A stretch of DNA of 64,000 nt from Ignavibacteria bacterium. GTDB lineage: Bacteria > Bacteroidota > Ignavibacteria > Kapaibacteriales > Kapaibacteriaceae. Below, one piece after another: positions 45,814-53,891 of this stretch. Within the stretch, counting starts at the first letter, position 1; each line of letters begins with the position of its first letter. The position numbers were made by a program, and so were the translations under genes. The stretch spans positions 52,269 to 116,268 of the forward strand of contig CANMBE010000008.1 in assembly GCA_947495975.1 (NCBI GenBank), read 5' to 3'. The notes beneath the pieces are model-generated. The model did no database searches. It saw nothing but the letters and a program-made list of their open reading frames with translations, and had not been told where the DNA came from.

Positions 45814-46686
45814 TTATTCGATGCCTGTCGTTACCCATTGTGACCGTGTTCCGCCAAAGACAGGTTCTACTTTGTAGCCGTGCAGACGTAGTAAGCGCAG
45901 CACACTCTTCTCTCCCGTTAGGTGAAGAGCACCTATTGCAATGAATGCGTTGCCTTCTCTAAGAATCGTATCCATTCGTGATACCATTTTAACGTTGCGG
46001 TCATCATTGAGGACCTCTTTCATTCCACTGTAGGCCTCTGTTGTGTCTTGGCTGATGAGAGCCAATGCTTGAAGGTCTTCCTGTAGATACAGAAGAGGCA
46101 TTACCTTTGCGAGTGAATCTTCGGTTGCAATGTTTTCAATGTGCTCAATCAACATTTCTGCCGTCATCATGTCAATGACTGCGATCTGTTCGTTCAGGGT
46201 TTCAAGTCCTACCATTGTGGGGCTGTGACGCTTGGCGAGATTCCAAAGCAGCTGATCCATGGCAACGGGCGCGGTTTTTTCCATAGCACCAAAGGACACG
46301 AGCATTCCAATTGCCCCTGGCTTCATGCGTGAACAAAGCAATGACGTTCCTGGAATTCGCTGGTTGAGAATAGAACAAATCCTATTCACCTTTGTTGAAT
46401 CCAACAAATCGTAAAGAGTAGAATTCGATAGAAACAAAACGCTTGGCGTCATCATTGCAGCCGCAGAATCTAGTTCCATTTCTGATGCATATACTGAACA
46501 GGTCCGAACAAGCGCTAAAACAGTATCTCGCATTCGAAACACCGAGGAATCTTGTAGGTGAATCGTCCCAAAAATATGATTCACTGACCCTGACTGTGAC
46601 GTAACCTTCCACAGAAGACTGTTTTGCGCAGAAAGTAGGTTAGATGCAGCAACGAAGACACAAAGAGTTAATAATCGGATTTTCAT
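45814..46686 (-). CDS. TraB/GumN family protein
   Basis: A 290-aa exported protein with a signal peptide (KIRLLTLCVFVAASNLLSA). The TraB/GumN domain follows: LLWKVTSQSGSVNHIFGTIH near residue 25, then ASEMELD, and near the C-terminus AIGALHLTGEKSVLRLLR with GYKVEPVFGG. The family is related to Tiki-type metalloproteases, and the GTIH and GALHL motifs supply putative catalytic residues, but bacterial substrates are mostly unknown. Starts at 46719 and 46695 are also in frame; 46686 leaves a clean signal peptide. It is divergent from the TPR gene. Confidence 0.8.
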   Translation of the reverse strand: MKIRLLTLCVFVAASNLLSAQNSLLWKVTSQSGSVNHIFGTIHLQDSSVFRMRDTVLALVRTCSVYASEMELDSAAAMMTPSVLFLSNSTLYDLLDSTKVNRICSILNQRIPGTSLLCSRMKPGAIGMLVSFGAMEKTAPVAMDQLLWNLAKRHSPTMVGLETLNEQIAVIDMMTAEMLIEHIENIATEDSLAKVMPLLYLQEDLQALALISQDTTEAYSGMKEVLNDDRNVKMVSRMDTILREGNAFIAIGALHLTGEKSVLRLLRLHGYKVEPVFGGTRSQWVTTGIE

Positions 46687-46789
46687 TTTATCCATGTGGA
46701 GAATGGCATAGATGTACACGTGCTGAACTGATTGTCCGTCATCGTAAACTTGCAGCTCTTGCGTAATGTTGAGACATCAAAGGAATTAC

Positions 46790-47911
46790 ATGTCAGTTTT
46801 GACAAAAACTCTTCGAGTGCAAAGATCGTTCATGGCTGCGCTATTCCTATGCACAGTCATGTCTAGCTCCGTTCTTGCTCAGCGTAACCCCGTAAAGGCA
46901 GACGAAGAGGCAGGTCGCGCAATTGAGTTCATGGACGCCAATCTACCAGAGAGCGCAATTGAAGCATGGGATAAGGCATTAAAATACTTGCCTGATTACG
47001 TCCCGTACGTCTACGAAAAATCAGTTAGCCTCGTTATGACAAAGCGTTATCCGGAAGCAATTGAGACTCTTGGCCCTGTCCATACCGATACCAGCCTCAG
47101 AGATAGGGGATATCAGTTAATGGGCAACTGTTATGACTTTCTTCAGGACACCACAAACTCTCGGAAATTCTACCGTGCAGGCCTGAAGAAGTTTCCTTCC
47201 TCGGGTAGACTTCATTTTGAAATGGGGCAACAATATTATGTTGAGGGAAATCGTAACGAAGCAAACGAATGGTGGAGGAAAGGGGCCGTTGCAGAACCAC
47301 GATTTGCAACGAGTTATTATTGGCTTGCAAAGTCGTATTCCGAAACAAAAAACCAGCTGTGGACAATCTTTTATGGAGAGGCGTTTCTCAATCTCGAGCG
47401 TGGTACCTCAAGAACGCGAGACATGTCGAGATTGCTCTATGAGTCTTGGAACCGGTCAATGCGTCTTGGTGACGCTATAGATCCCATCAATTTCTGTTCT
47501 GACGAACTACTTGAGAAGCCAGATCCAAGAGGTGCAGCACAGATGTCATTTCCTGTTGCATTCGAATACAACATTGCCCTTGCATCGCAACCGTTTATAC
47601 CAAGAGATTCAATCCTGCCAAGATTGTCAATTGAAAAACTCATTGACCTGCGCTACCGATTTATTCGTGCCTGGTCAAAATCTGGTTATGATCAGACCTA
47701 CAAGAACGATGTTTTAGCCTGGAATATTGAACTACAAGAAAAGGGTAGGCTCAAAGAATACCTGTGGTGGCTCTACGGCTATGGAGACAAGTCGGAAATG
47801 AGCCAATACTATAAAAAGAATGGCGACCGTTATGATACCTTCCTCGTATGGTTCGGTGAAAATGGCATGCGGTTCCAGGCACCACTTTGTCTAGGTCTTG
47901 GTTGCCCATGA
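46790..47911 (+). CDS. Exported TPR-type protein
   Basis: A 373-aa protein with a signal peptide ending SSVLAQ (about residue 31). TPR-like helical repeats span about 40-210 (AIEFMDANLPESAIEAWDKA, GYQLMGNCYDFLQDTTNSRK, HFEMGQQYYVEGNRNEANEW, TSYYWLAKSYSETKN). The C-terminal half is rich in tryptophan and tyrosine and not recognised. A Shine-Dalgarno AAAGGAA precedes the ATG at 46790. It probably acts as a periplasmic or outer-membrane-associated scaffold. The gene ends just before the secG promoter. Confidence 0.8.
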   Translation: MSVLTKTLRVQRSFMAALFLCTVMSSSVLAQRNPVKADEEAGRAIEFMDANLPESAIEAWDKALKYLPDYVPYVYEKSVSLVMTKRYPEAIETLGPVHTDTSLRDRGYQLMGNCYDFLQDTTNSRKFYRAGLKKFPSSGRLHFEMGQQYYVEGNRNEANEWWRKGAVAEPRFATSYYWLAKSYSETKNQLWTIFYGEAFLNLERGTSRTRDMSRLLYESWNRSMRLGDAIDPINFCSDELLEKPDPRGAAQMSFPVAFEYNIALASQPFIPRDSILPRLSIEKLIDLRYRFIRAWSKSGYDQTYKNDVLAWNIELQEKGRLKEYLWWLYGYGDKSEMSQYYKKNGDRYDTFLVWFGENGMRFQAPLCLGLGCP

Positions 47912-47932
47912 GGACTGCGAGTGGTATATTTG
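47902..47932 (+). promoter_or_regulatory. Promoter for secG
   Basis: TTG at 47902-47904, a 20-nt spacer, then TATATTTG at 47925-47932, exact for TAnnTTTG. Predicted start is near 47939, 25 nt before the secG ATG. The -33 element lies inside the last codons of the upstream TPR gene. Confidence 0.6.
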
Positions 47933-47963
47933 TAGTTCTCAAGAAACTAATAACAGAGCCGAC

Positions 47964-48338
47964 ATGGAAATCCTACTCAGCATCGTCACAATCATTGCGT
48001 CGATTCTATTGATCCTCATAGTCTTAGTACAGCCAGGTAAGGCCGATATGATCTCCGGCATGGGTGGGCTCGGTGGTCAGATGTCGAATTTGCTTGGTGT
48101 GCGACAGTCGCGAAACATCCTTCAGAATGCAACGATGATCTTGCTCGGTAGCTTGGTTCTTGTTTCCATTGTTGTCAACAAGTTCTTTATTTCTTCGGGT
48201 GGTACTGAGCGGGCTCCGATATCTGTAGGTGTTGAGGTTCCTGTTGCATCTCCATCGGTTCCAACGCAAGCGCCACAGACGCAGCCAACTCCACCAACAC
48301 CAACGCCAACGCCTACAACTACGCCACAAGGCAAGTAA
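47964..48338 (+). CDS. secG: Preprotein translocase subunit SecG with Pro/Thr-rich tail
   Basis: A 124-aa SecG. It has two membrane helices (about 3-22 ILLSIVTIIASILLILIVLV and 54-74), with the conserved loop QPGKADMISGMGGLGGQMSN between them. It is a non-essential partner of SecYE that aids SecA-driven export. Residues about 90-124 form a low-complexity tail of proline, threonine and glutamine (QPTPPTPTPTPTTTP), which by SecG topology should face the periplasm. An upstream in-frame start at 47898 lies before the promoter and is rejected. Confidence 0.9.
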   Translation: MEILLSIVTIIASILLILIVLVQPGKADMISGMGGLGGQMSNLLGVRQSRNILQNATMILLGSLVLVSIVVNKFFISSGGTERAPISVGVEVPVASPSVPTQAPQTQPTPPTPTPTPTTTPQGK

Positions 48339-48359
48339 TAACGTTTTAAAAATGTTAGC

Positions 48360-48384
48360 AAAGGCGTTCCAGTGGGGCGCCTTT
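48360..48384 (+). terminator. Hairpin after secG, possible terminator
   Basis: Inverted repeat AAAGGCG/CGCCTTT with a partly self-pairing centre, located 22 nt after the secG stop. The following bases (GTTGTA) are only weakly T-rich, so termination may be partial; it precedes the carboxyltransferase gene. Confidence 0.5.
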
Positions 48385-48415
48385 GTTGTATCAGACCCAA
48401 TTGAGTGAGACCGGC

Positions 48416-50080
48416 ATGGCCAACGTCATTGGATCCAACATCACGCACGACTTGGTCTACGAGGCCAATGCTGATGCAAATCAGCAATTAGCACGTGTCA
48501 TAGAAGCAAAGGCTCAACAAGTCATGTTGGGTGGTGGCAAGAAATCAATTGAACGCCATAAGGCAAAAGGCAAACTCACGGCTCGTGAACGTATCACGCG
48601 CCTCGTGGACGCGGGTAGCGCCTTCTTAGAGGTTGGTCTCTTTACAGCCCATGGCATGTATGAAGCTGAAGGGGGCTGTCCATCGGCAGGTGTTGTAACT
48701 GGCATTGGCATCATTCATGATCGCGAGTGTTTCATCGTTGCCAATGATGCCACGGTGAAAGCTGGGGCATGGTTCCCAATGACTGCAAAGAAGAACATGC
48801 GAGCGCAAGAAATCGCGATTGAGAACCGATTGCCGATCATCTACCTTGTTGACTCCGCGGGTGTTTTTCTTCCGATGCAGGACGAGATATTTCCCGATAA
48901 AGAGCACTTTGGACGTCAATTCCGAAACAACGCAGTGCTCAGCTCCATGGGTGTACCCCAAATAGCTGCAATCATGGGGCCATGCGTGGCAGGTGGAGCA
49001 TACCTACCCATCATGTGTGATGAAGCAATTATCGTAAATGGTACAGGTAGCGTTTTCTTGGCAGGCCCTGCTCTCGTTGAAGCGGCAATTGGTGAAAAGG
49101 CAGAACTCGAGACGCTTGGTGGCGCAACGATGCATAACACCATTAGCGGAGTAGTAGATTATTCAGTTGATAGTGATGATGAGGCATTAGACCTCATCCG
49201 ATCTCACATAGACAAGTTCGCCCCCTCAAAAGGCCGCTCAAATCTATTCTCTCGCATTGAGCCTCGTCCGCCGCTTTATGAAGAAGAAGAGATCTACGGC
49301 ATAATGCCAGCTGACCGGGCCAAACCATATAGTACTCGACAGATCATTGCTCGCCTTGTTGATGGTTCTGAGTTTGATGAATATAAAGCTGGATACGGCA
49401 AGACCATTATATGCGGATATGCTCGAGTTGATGGTTGGGCTGTAGGCCTCGTAGCAAATAACAGAGAGATTACTCGATCCGGAAAAGGGGAAATGCAAGT
49501 TGGTGGTGTGATTTATTCGGACTCATCTGATAAAGCAGCGCGGTTCATACTTAACTGTAATCAACGCGGTATACCGTTGGTCTTCTTGCAGGACGTAACG
49601 GGCTTTATGGTTGGCACCCGCGCCGAACAGGGTGGGATTATTAAGGACGGAGCAAAACTCGTAAACGCCGTTGCCAATAGTATAGTACCGAAGTTTACCT
49701 TCATCCTTGGCAATTCTTATGGAGCTGGTAATTACGCGATGTGTGGTAAGGCGTTTGACCCTCGGCTTATCTATGCATGGCCAACAGCACAAATTGCAGT
49801 GATGGGTGGCAATCAAGCGGCGAAGACCGTGCTAACAATTAAAGTAGCTGCTCTTGAGAAGCAAGGCGAAGTCTTGACTGAAGAAAAGCAGCAAGAGCTT
49901 CTCAAAGAAGTACAGGCTAAGTACGAAGCCACAACAAAACCCCTTTACGCTGCATCCCGTCTGTGGGTAGATGGAATCATTGAGCCAACACAAACAAGAG
50001 CAGTTATTTCAAGGGGCATAGCAGTTGCCTCTCATCAAAAGGCACTCCCTGAGTTAAAGACCGGCGTCTTTCAGGTGTAA
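48416..50080 (+). CDS. Acyl-CoA carboxylase carboxyltransferase (methylcrotonyl-CoA carboxylase beta-like)
   Basis: A 554-aa carboxyltransferase of the biotin-dependent acyl-CoA carboxylase family, with N- and C-terminal crotonase-fold halves. The stretch EGGCPSAGVVTGIG, then IVANDATVKAGAWFPMTAKK and YLVDSAGVFLPMQ, closely follows the methylcrotonyl/geranyl-type beta subunit. Oxyanion-loop GPCVAGGAYLPIM and the C-terminal GNSYGAGNYAMCGKAFDPRL are present. It transfers CO2 from biotin to an acyl-CoA. No alpha subunit is adjacent; a separate biotinyl protein is encoded at 37803-38321. The ATG at 48416 (MANVIGSNITHD) is preferred over one at 48383, which overlaps the hairpin. Confidence 0.9.
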   Translation: MANVIGSNITHDLVYEANADANQQLARVIEAKAQQVMLGGGKKSIERHKAKGKLTARERITRLVDAGSAFLEVGLFTAHGMYEAEGGCPSAGVVTGIGIIHDRECFIVANDATVKAGAWFPMTAKKNMRAQEIAIENRLPIIYLVDSAGVFLPMQDEIFPDKEHFGRQFRNNAVLSSMGVPQIAAIMGPCVAGGAYLPIMCDEAIIVNGTGSVFLAGPALVEAAIGEKAELETLGGATMHNTISGVVDYSVDSDDEALDLIRSHIDKFAPSKGRSNLFSRIEPRPPLYEEEEIYGIMPADRAKPYSTRQIIARLVDGSEFDEYKAGYGKTIICGYARVDGWAVGLVANNREITRSGKGEMQVGGVIYSDSSDKAARFILNCNQRGIPLVFLQDVTGFMVGTRAEQGGIIKDGAKLVNAVANSIVPKFTFILGNSYGAGNYAMCGKAFDPRLIYAWPTAQIAVMGGNQAAKTVLTIKVAALEKQGEVLTEEKQQELLKEVQAKYEATTKPLYAASRLWVDGIIEPTQTRAVISRGIAVASHQKALPELKTGVFQV

Positions 50081-50083
50081 TAT

Positions 50084-52708
50084 ATGGATGAGCTTCGGCA
50101 TCTGTTGGGAGCAGAACGCGTTACCACGCGAACGATAGACCGACTCGCATTTGCTCATGACGCGTCGCTCTACCGCCTCATTCCTGAAGCTGTTGTTCGG
50201 CCTAAGACACGCGAGCATGTTCAGGCACTGTTGCGCTGGTGCGCGCAAACAAACCGTCATCTAACGTTCCGCGCTGGAGGTACAAGTCTCTCTGGTCAGG
50301 CCGTTACGGAAGGTATCCTGGTAGACCTCTCACGGGATTGGAAGGACATTGAGATTCTCGATAACGGATTGCGCGTGCGTATGCAACCGGGCATTACAGG
50401 CGCAAGGGTGAATGCGAATCTCCAACGTTATGGCCGGAAATTAGGTCCCGATCCTGCATCAATAATCGCCGCAATGATTGGCGGAATTGTTGCCAACAAT
50501 GCAAGTGGCATGTGCTGCGGTACTAAGCAGAATAGCTATAATACACTCGATTCGATGACGTACATCCTTGCTGATGGTACTGTTATTGATACCGCCAATG
50601 ACAATGCTGATAGCGATCTGCAAACAGCCTGTCCGCGTCTTCACAAAGAACTCCTACAAATTCGAAAAGATGTTCTTGAAGATGCCGAATTGTTGGCTAC
50701 TATTCGCCGTAAGTACCAGATTAAAAACACAATTGGCTATTCACTCAACGCACTCGTAGACGAGCAAGATCCGGCACGAATAGTTGCACGGTTGCTGATA
50801 GGCAGTGAGGGTACACTTGGCTTCATTGAAAGCGTTACGCTTCGTACCATCCCCGACGCGTTGAACAAGACTACCGCTTTGATATTCTATGACTCAATAG
50901 ACGATGCTTGCGACGTAGTTGCGTATTGGAGTTATGCAGGCGCTGCTGCAGTAGAGATCATGGACGATGCCTCACTACGATCATTCGCACATCTTCCAAC
51001 AACACCTGAACACTTACGAAACCACACATTAGGGGCTGCCGCTCTTTTGGTTGAGTTTCATGATGCTGAGCCGCCCGAAGAAGATCATGCAATTCGCTGG
51101 ACAAAAGATCCTCATGAGCAGGCGATCATTTGGAAGTTGCGGAAGGGGCTCATGCCTTCAATTGGGGCCATGAGACCGGCGGGTTCTACAATGATCAATG
51201 AAGATATTGCAGTGCCATCTCATCACCTTGCTGCGCTCGTGAAAGATGTGCGTGGATTGTTTGAAGAATGCGGTTACAGTGAAGCCATCATTTTTGGTCA
51301 CGCAAAAGACGGTAACATTCACTTTGTGATCAATCAATCGTTTGAGAGTGAATCTGAAATCAATCGATACGTCCATTTCATGGAGCAAATCGCTGATATC
51401 GTAGTGAACAAGTATCAGGGTTCATTAAAGGCCGAGCATGGTACAGGCAGGAACATGACTCCTTTTGTGGAGATGGAATGGGGCTCTGCAGCATATGCAA
51501 TCATGAATCGCATAAAAATACTGCTCGATCCGCGTTCCATGTTCAACCCAGGCGTTCTTCTCAATACCGATCCCCGCGCTCACATTAAAAACATCAAACC
51601 CTTACCGGTGATTGGGCAACCGGCGGTTGATCTCTGCATTGAATGTGGTTTTTGTGAACACGTATGTCCAAGCCGAGGACTCACTCTTACACCACGTCAG
51701 CGAATTGTTTTGCAACGTGAACGGGTTCTTCATGTTGATAGCCCAAGCATCATTCAAGAAATTGACGCTGCATTTGTCTATGACGGTATAGAGACCTGCT
51801 CTACTGATGGAATCTGTGGCACAGTTTGTCCAGTAGGGATTGACACTGGTGCCATGATCACTTCCATGCGTGGAAAGAGAACGAATAGATTCGTTCGTTC
51901 CTTCGCACATGTGCTGTCGAGAAACATGCGACTCGTTAATTTTATTGCGCGCACGGCAACATCAATAGTGCGCCGCTATGGCACATCGCATAGAGCTCGC
52001 GCCACAATCGTTGAATCTCCTGAGATCTTCTATTTCCAAACGTGTCCAAGCAAATGGTTTGGTGCGAAAGATGGTGAGTTGTCACTTGATGAGGTCATCA
52101 CTACACTTGCGCAGCGCGCCAACGTTCGCTTGCAGGTGATTGATTCAAATTCCCTCTGTTGTGGCCAGCCTTTTTCTTCCAAGGGATATTCGCAGCAAGC
52201 GCACGATGTTTCAGCATCAATGGTCACACACATGTTAAATGTGATACAAGGGGCTAACGTTTCGGTCTTCCTCGATGCGTCTACCTGTGCAGCGGCGATA
52301 AGAGATGCAGCTAGTGAGCGGGGGATAAAGATTATAGATCAGATTGCGTTTTCTGAAATCATCTTACAACGCCTGGATGTTGTGAGTCCGCTCCAAAATG
52401 TTGTTGTACACCCTGGATGTGGAGTTGAAAAGCTACGATTAACGCCTAGACTTATAGATGTAGCTCGAGCATGTTCTCGAGAGGTTTACCAGCCACCTTC
52501 GGCTGCATGCTGCGGAATGGGCGGGGACAGAGGAATCCATTTCCCAGAACTCGTGCACGCTGCGCTTTTAGAAGAATCACGTGAAATTCCAGAAGGCATT
52601 TCTTTGGGTGTGTCTTGTAATGCGCTTTGTGAAAATGCTCTCATGAGAGAAACAGGCATTCGATACACATCTATTCTGCATCTGGTTGAGCTTGCCACTC
52701 GTCACTGA
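50084..52708 (+). CDS. FAD-binding and Fe-S oxidoreductase (GlcD-GlcF-type fusion)
   Basis: An 874-aa fusion. Residues about 1-480 are a PCMH-type FAD domain with AGGTSLSGQAVTEGILVDLS near 65, the FAD-oxidase C-terminal domain with GHAKDGNIHFVI near 405 and AEHGTGRNMTPFVE near 448. Residues about 520-600 hold two ferredoxin-like clusters (CIECGFCEHVCPSRG and CSTDGICGTVCPVG). Residues about 650-874 hold two cysteine-rich CCG domains (NSLCCGQPFSS and SAACCGMGGDRG). It probably oxidises D-lactate, glycolate or another 2-hydroxy acid and passes electrons to the respiratory chain. It starts 3 nt after the carboxylase gene, suggesting an operon, and overlaps the next gene tail-to-tail by 7 bp. Confidence 0.9.
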   Translation: MDELRHLLGAERVTTRTIDRLAFAHDASLYRLIPEAVVRPKTREHVQALLRWCAQTNRHLTFRAGGTSLSGQAVTEGILVDLSRDWKDIEILDNGLRVRMQPGITGARVNANLQRYGRKLGPDPASIIAAMIGGIVANNASGMCCGTKQNSYNTLDSMTYILADGTVIDTANDNADSDLQTACPRLHKELLQIRKDVLEDAELLATIRRKYQIKNTIGYSLNALVDEQDPARIVARLLIGSEGTLGFIESVTLRTIPDALNKTTALIFYDSIDDACDVVAYWSYAGAAAVEIMDDASLRSFAHLPTTPEHLRNHTLGAAALLVEFHDAEPPEEDHAIRWTKDPHEQAIIWKLRKGLMPSIGAMRPAGSTMINEDIAVPSHHLAALVKDVRGLFEECGYSEAIIFGHAKDGNIHFVINQSFESESEINRYVHFMEQIADIVVNKYQGSLKAEHGTGRNMTPFVEMEWGSAAYAIMNRIKILLDPRSMFNPGVLLNTDPRAHIKNIKPLPVIGQPAVDLCIECGFCEHVCPSRGLTLTPRQRIVLQRERVLHVDSPSIIQEIDAAFVYDGIETCSTDGICGTVCPVGIDTGAMITSMRGKRTNRFVRSFAHVLSRNMRLVNFIARTATSIVRRYGTSHRARATIVESPEIFYFQTCPSKWFGAKDGELSLDEVITTLAQRANVRLQVIDSNSLCCGQPFSSKGYSQQAHDVSASMVTHMLNVIQGANVSVFLDASTCAAAIRDAASERGIKIIDQIAFSEIILQRLDVVSPLQNVVVHPGCGVEKLRLTPRLIDVARACSREVYQPPSAACCGMGGDRGIHFPELVHAALLEESREIPEGISLGVSCNALCENALMRETGIRYTSILHLVELATRH

Positions 52709-53805
52709 CGAAACACTTGATTTTTCCAAACAATACGTTTACGAAGTGTCATAAATGGCAAAAGAAGCTCAAGAAGCAGCAGAGCTAGAATTGCAGGGGT
52801 AACGGCAGGCAAGACGTGCCAGCGTTTCATGCGCACAATTGATGTGGTTACCAACAGACCATCTCCTACAACACGTAGCAACACAAAGCCCCCTACCCAA
52901 TACCATTGATGCATAGCGATACTACAGATAAGGCCAATCCAATAGATAGCGCCAGTGGTGACGAATGTAACAGCCTTGGCACCCAAAGCCATTCCACCAC
53001 GAACCCATCTATGTTTCTGGCGCAAATATTCTCCCAGTGTCTCGCATGGCAGAGTCTCTACGGTTACCTCTTTCGAACATAGGTATCGGATTTCTTTGCC
53101 GGCTTTATGAGTTGCCTGAAGAAGTGCAAGATCCTCGGTTATACTGAATGGTATAGTCTCATATCCACCCAGTTCTTGGAAGGTTGTTGCTCTGATTGCC
53201 ATGTTGTTTCCAAAGCAACCAAGCGGTATCCCATTTTGAATTCCTGCTCTTGCCATCGTTTGGGTATACAGCCACTCGATGTCTTGAAGCTTATCAAACA
53301 AACGTTGTAAGCGTATGACAGTGAAGCCACATACCAGCGACACTGTGGGGTCACCAAAAGGTTGAGCCATGTGCAGAATCCATTTAGGATGGACAAGGCA
53401 GTCAGCATCTGTAAGCATGAGCACATCGCCATTTGCGCAGTCAATTCCGTGTTGCAGGGCACCTGGTTTACCCTTCAGGTTTGGATGATCAAGAGTATCA
53501 CGCCGGTGCAACGGCTTTACCATGGGGTAACGTACTGCTAGTTCATCAAGCACAGATTCAGTTAAATCTTCGCTTCTATCATTGACAACGATTATCTCAA
53601 AGCAGTCTGCAGGATACTCACTAGCGGAAAGAGCTGCGATGCAACGTTCAAGATTTGTTTCTTCATTGCGAGCGGGTACAATCACGCTTACCATTGGGTA
53701 GGAGAGTTGACCAACTGCATCTACGGACGTCCGTAGCTGACCAACAAGAAAGAAGGTCAACCGAGCTGTATAGACGATTACCGAAAGAAGAAGGAGTGTG
53801 AACAT
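52702..53805 (-). CDS. Membrane glycosyltransferase family 2
   Basis: A 367-aa processive-type GT2 with an N-terminal membrane helix (1-20). The GT-A catalytic domain holds VIVPARNEETNLERCIAAL near residue 42, the DAD metal motif LMLTDADCLVHPKW near 130, the TED acid SITEDLALLQ near 220 and the QxxRW-type QKHRWVRGG near 265. Two or three C-terminal helices span about 280-355. It probably builds a glycolipid or cell-surface polysaccharide; acceptor and sugar are unknown. No other glycan genes are adjacent. It is read divergently from the MATE gene. Confidence 0.9.
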   Translation of the reverse strand: MFTLLLLSVIVYTARLTFFLVGQLRTSVDAVGQLSYPMVSVIVPARNEETNLERCIAALSASEYPADCFEIIVVNDRSEDLTESVLDELAVRYPMVKPLHRRDTLDHPNLKGKPGALQHGIDCANGDVLMLTDADCLVHPKWILHMAQPFGDPTVSLVCGFTVIRLQRLFDKLQDIEWLYTQTMARAGIQNGIPLGCFGNNMAIRATTFQELGGYETIPFSITEDLALLQATHKAGKEIRYLCSKEVTVETLPCETLGEYLRQKHRWVRGGMALGAKAVTFVTTGAIYWIGLICSIAMHQWYWVGGFVLLRVVGDGLLVTTSIVRMKRWHVLPAVTPAILALLLLELLLPFMTLRKRIVWKNQVFRQ

Positions 53806-53830
53806 CTTGTTGCGTGTGTTATGACTACAT

Positions 53831-53838
53831 CAAACATA
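53831..53838 (-). promoter_or_regulatory. Promoter -7 element for the GT2 gene
   Basis: The minus strand reads TATGTTTG (TAnnTTTG), 26 nt before the GT2 ATG at 53805, in the divergent gap with the MATE gene. No clear TTG is found 19-21 nt upstream of it. Confidence 0.4.
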
Positions 53839-53891
53839 GCGAGTGGTAGTTTGGTACACCATTACGAAACATTCATGTTGCCGATTTATCT

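Noticed and set aside
48024..48329. Tryptophan/arginine-rich minus-strand frame opposite secG
   Set aside because: It is the complement of the Pro/Thr repeat codons; biased composition is a by-product.
48235..48338. Short tandem CCA/ACA-type repeats, considered as a repeat array
   Set aside because: They encode the Pro/Thr tail of SecG; there are no spacers and no CRISPR-like repeat unit.
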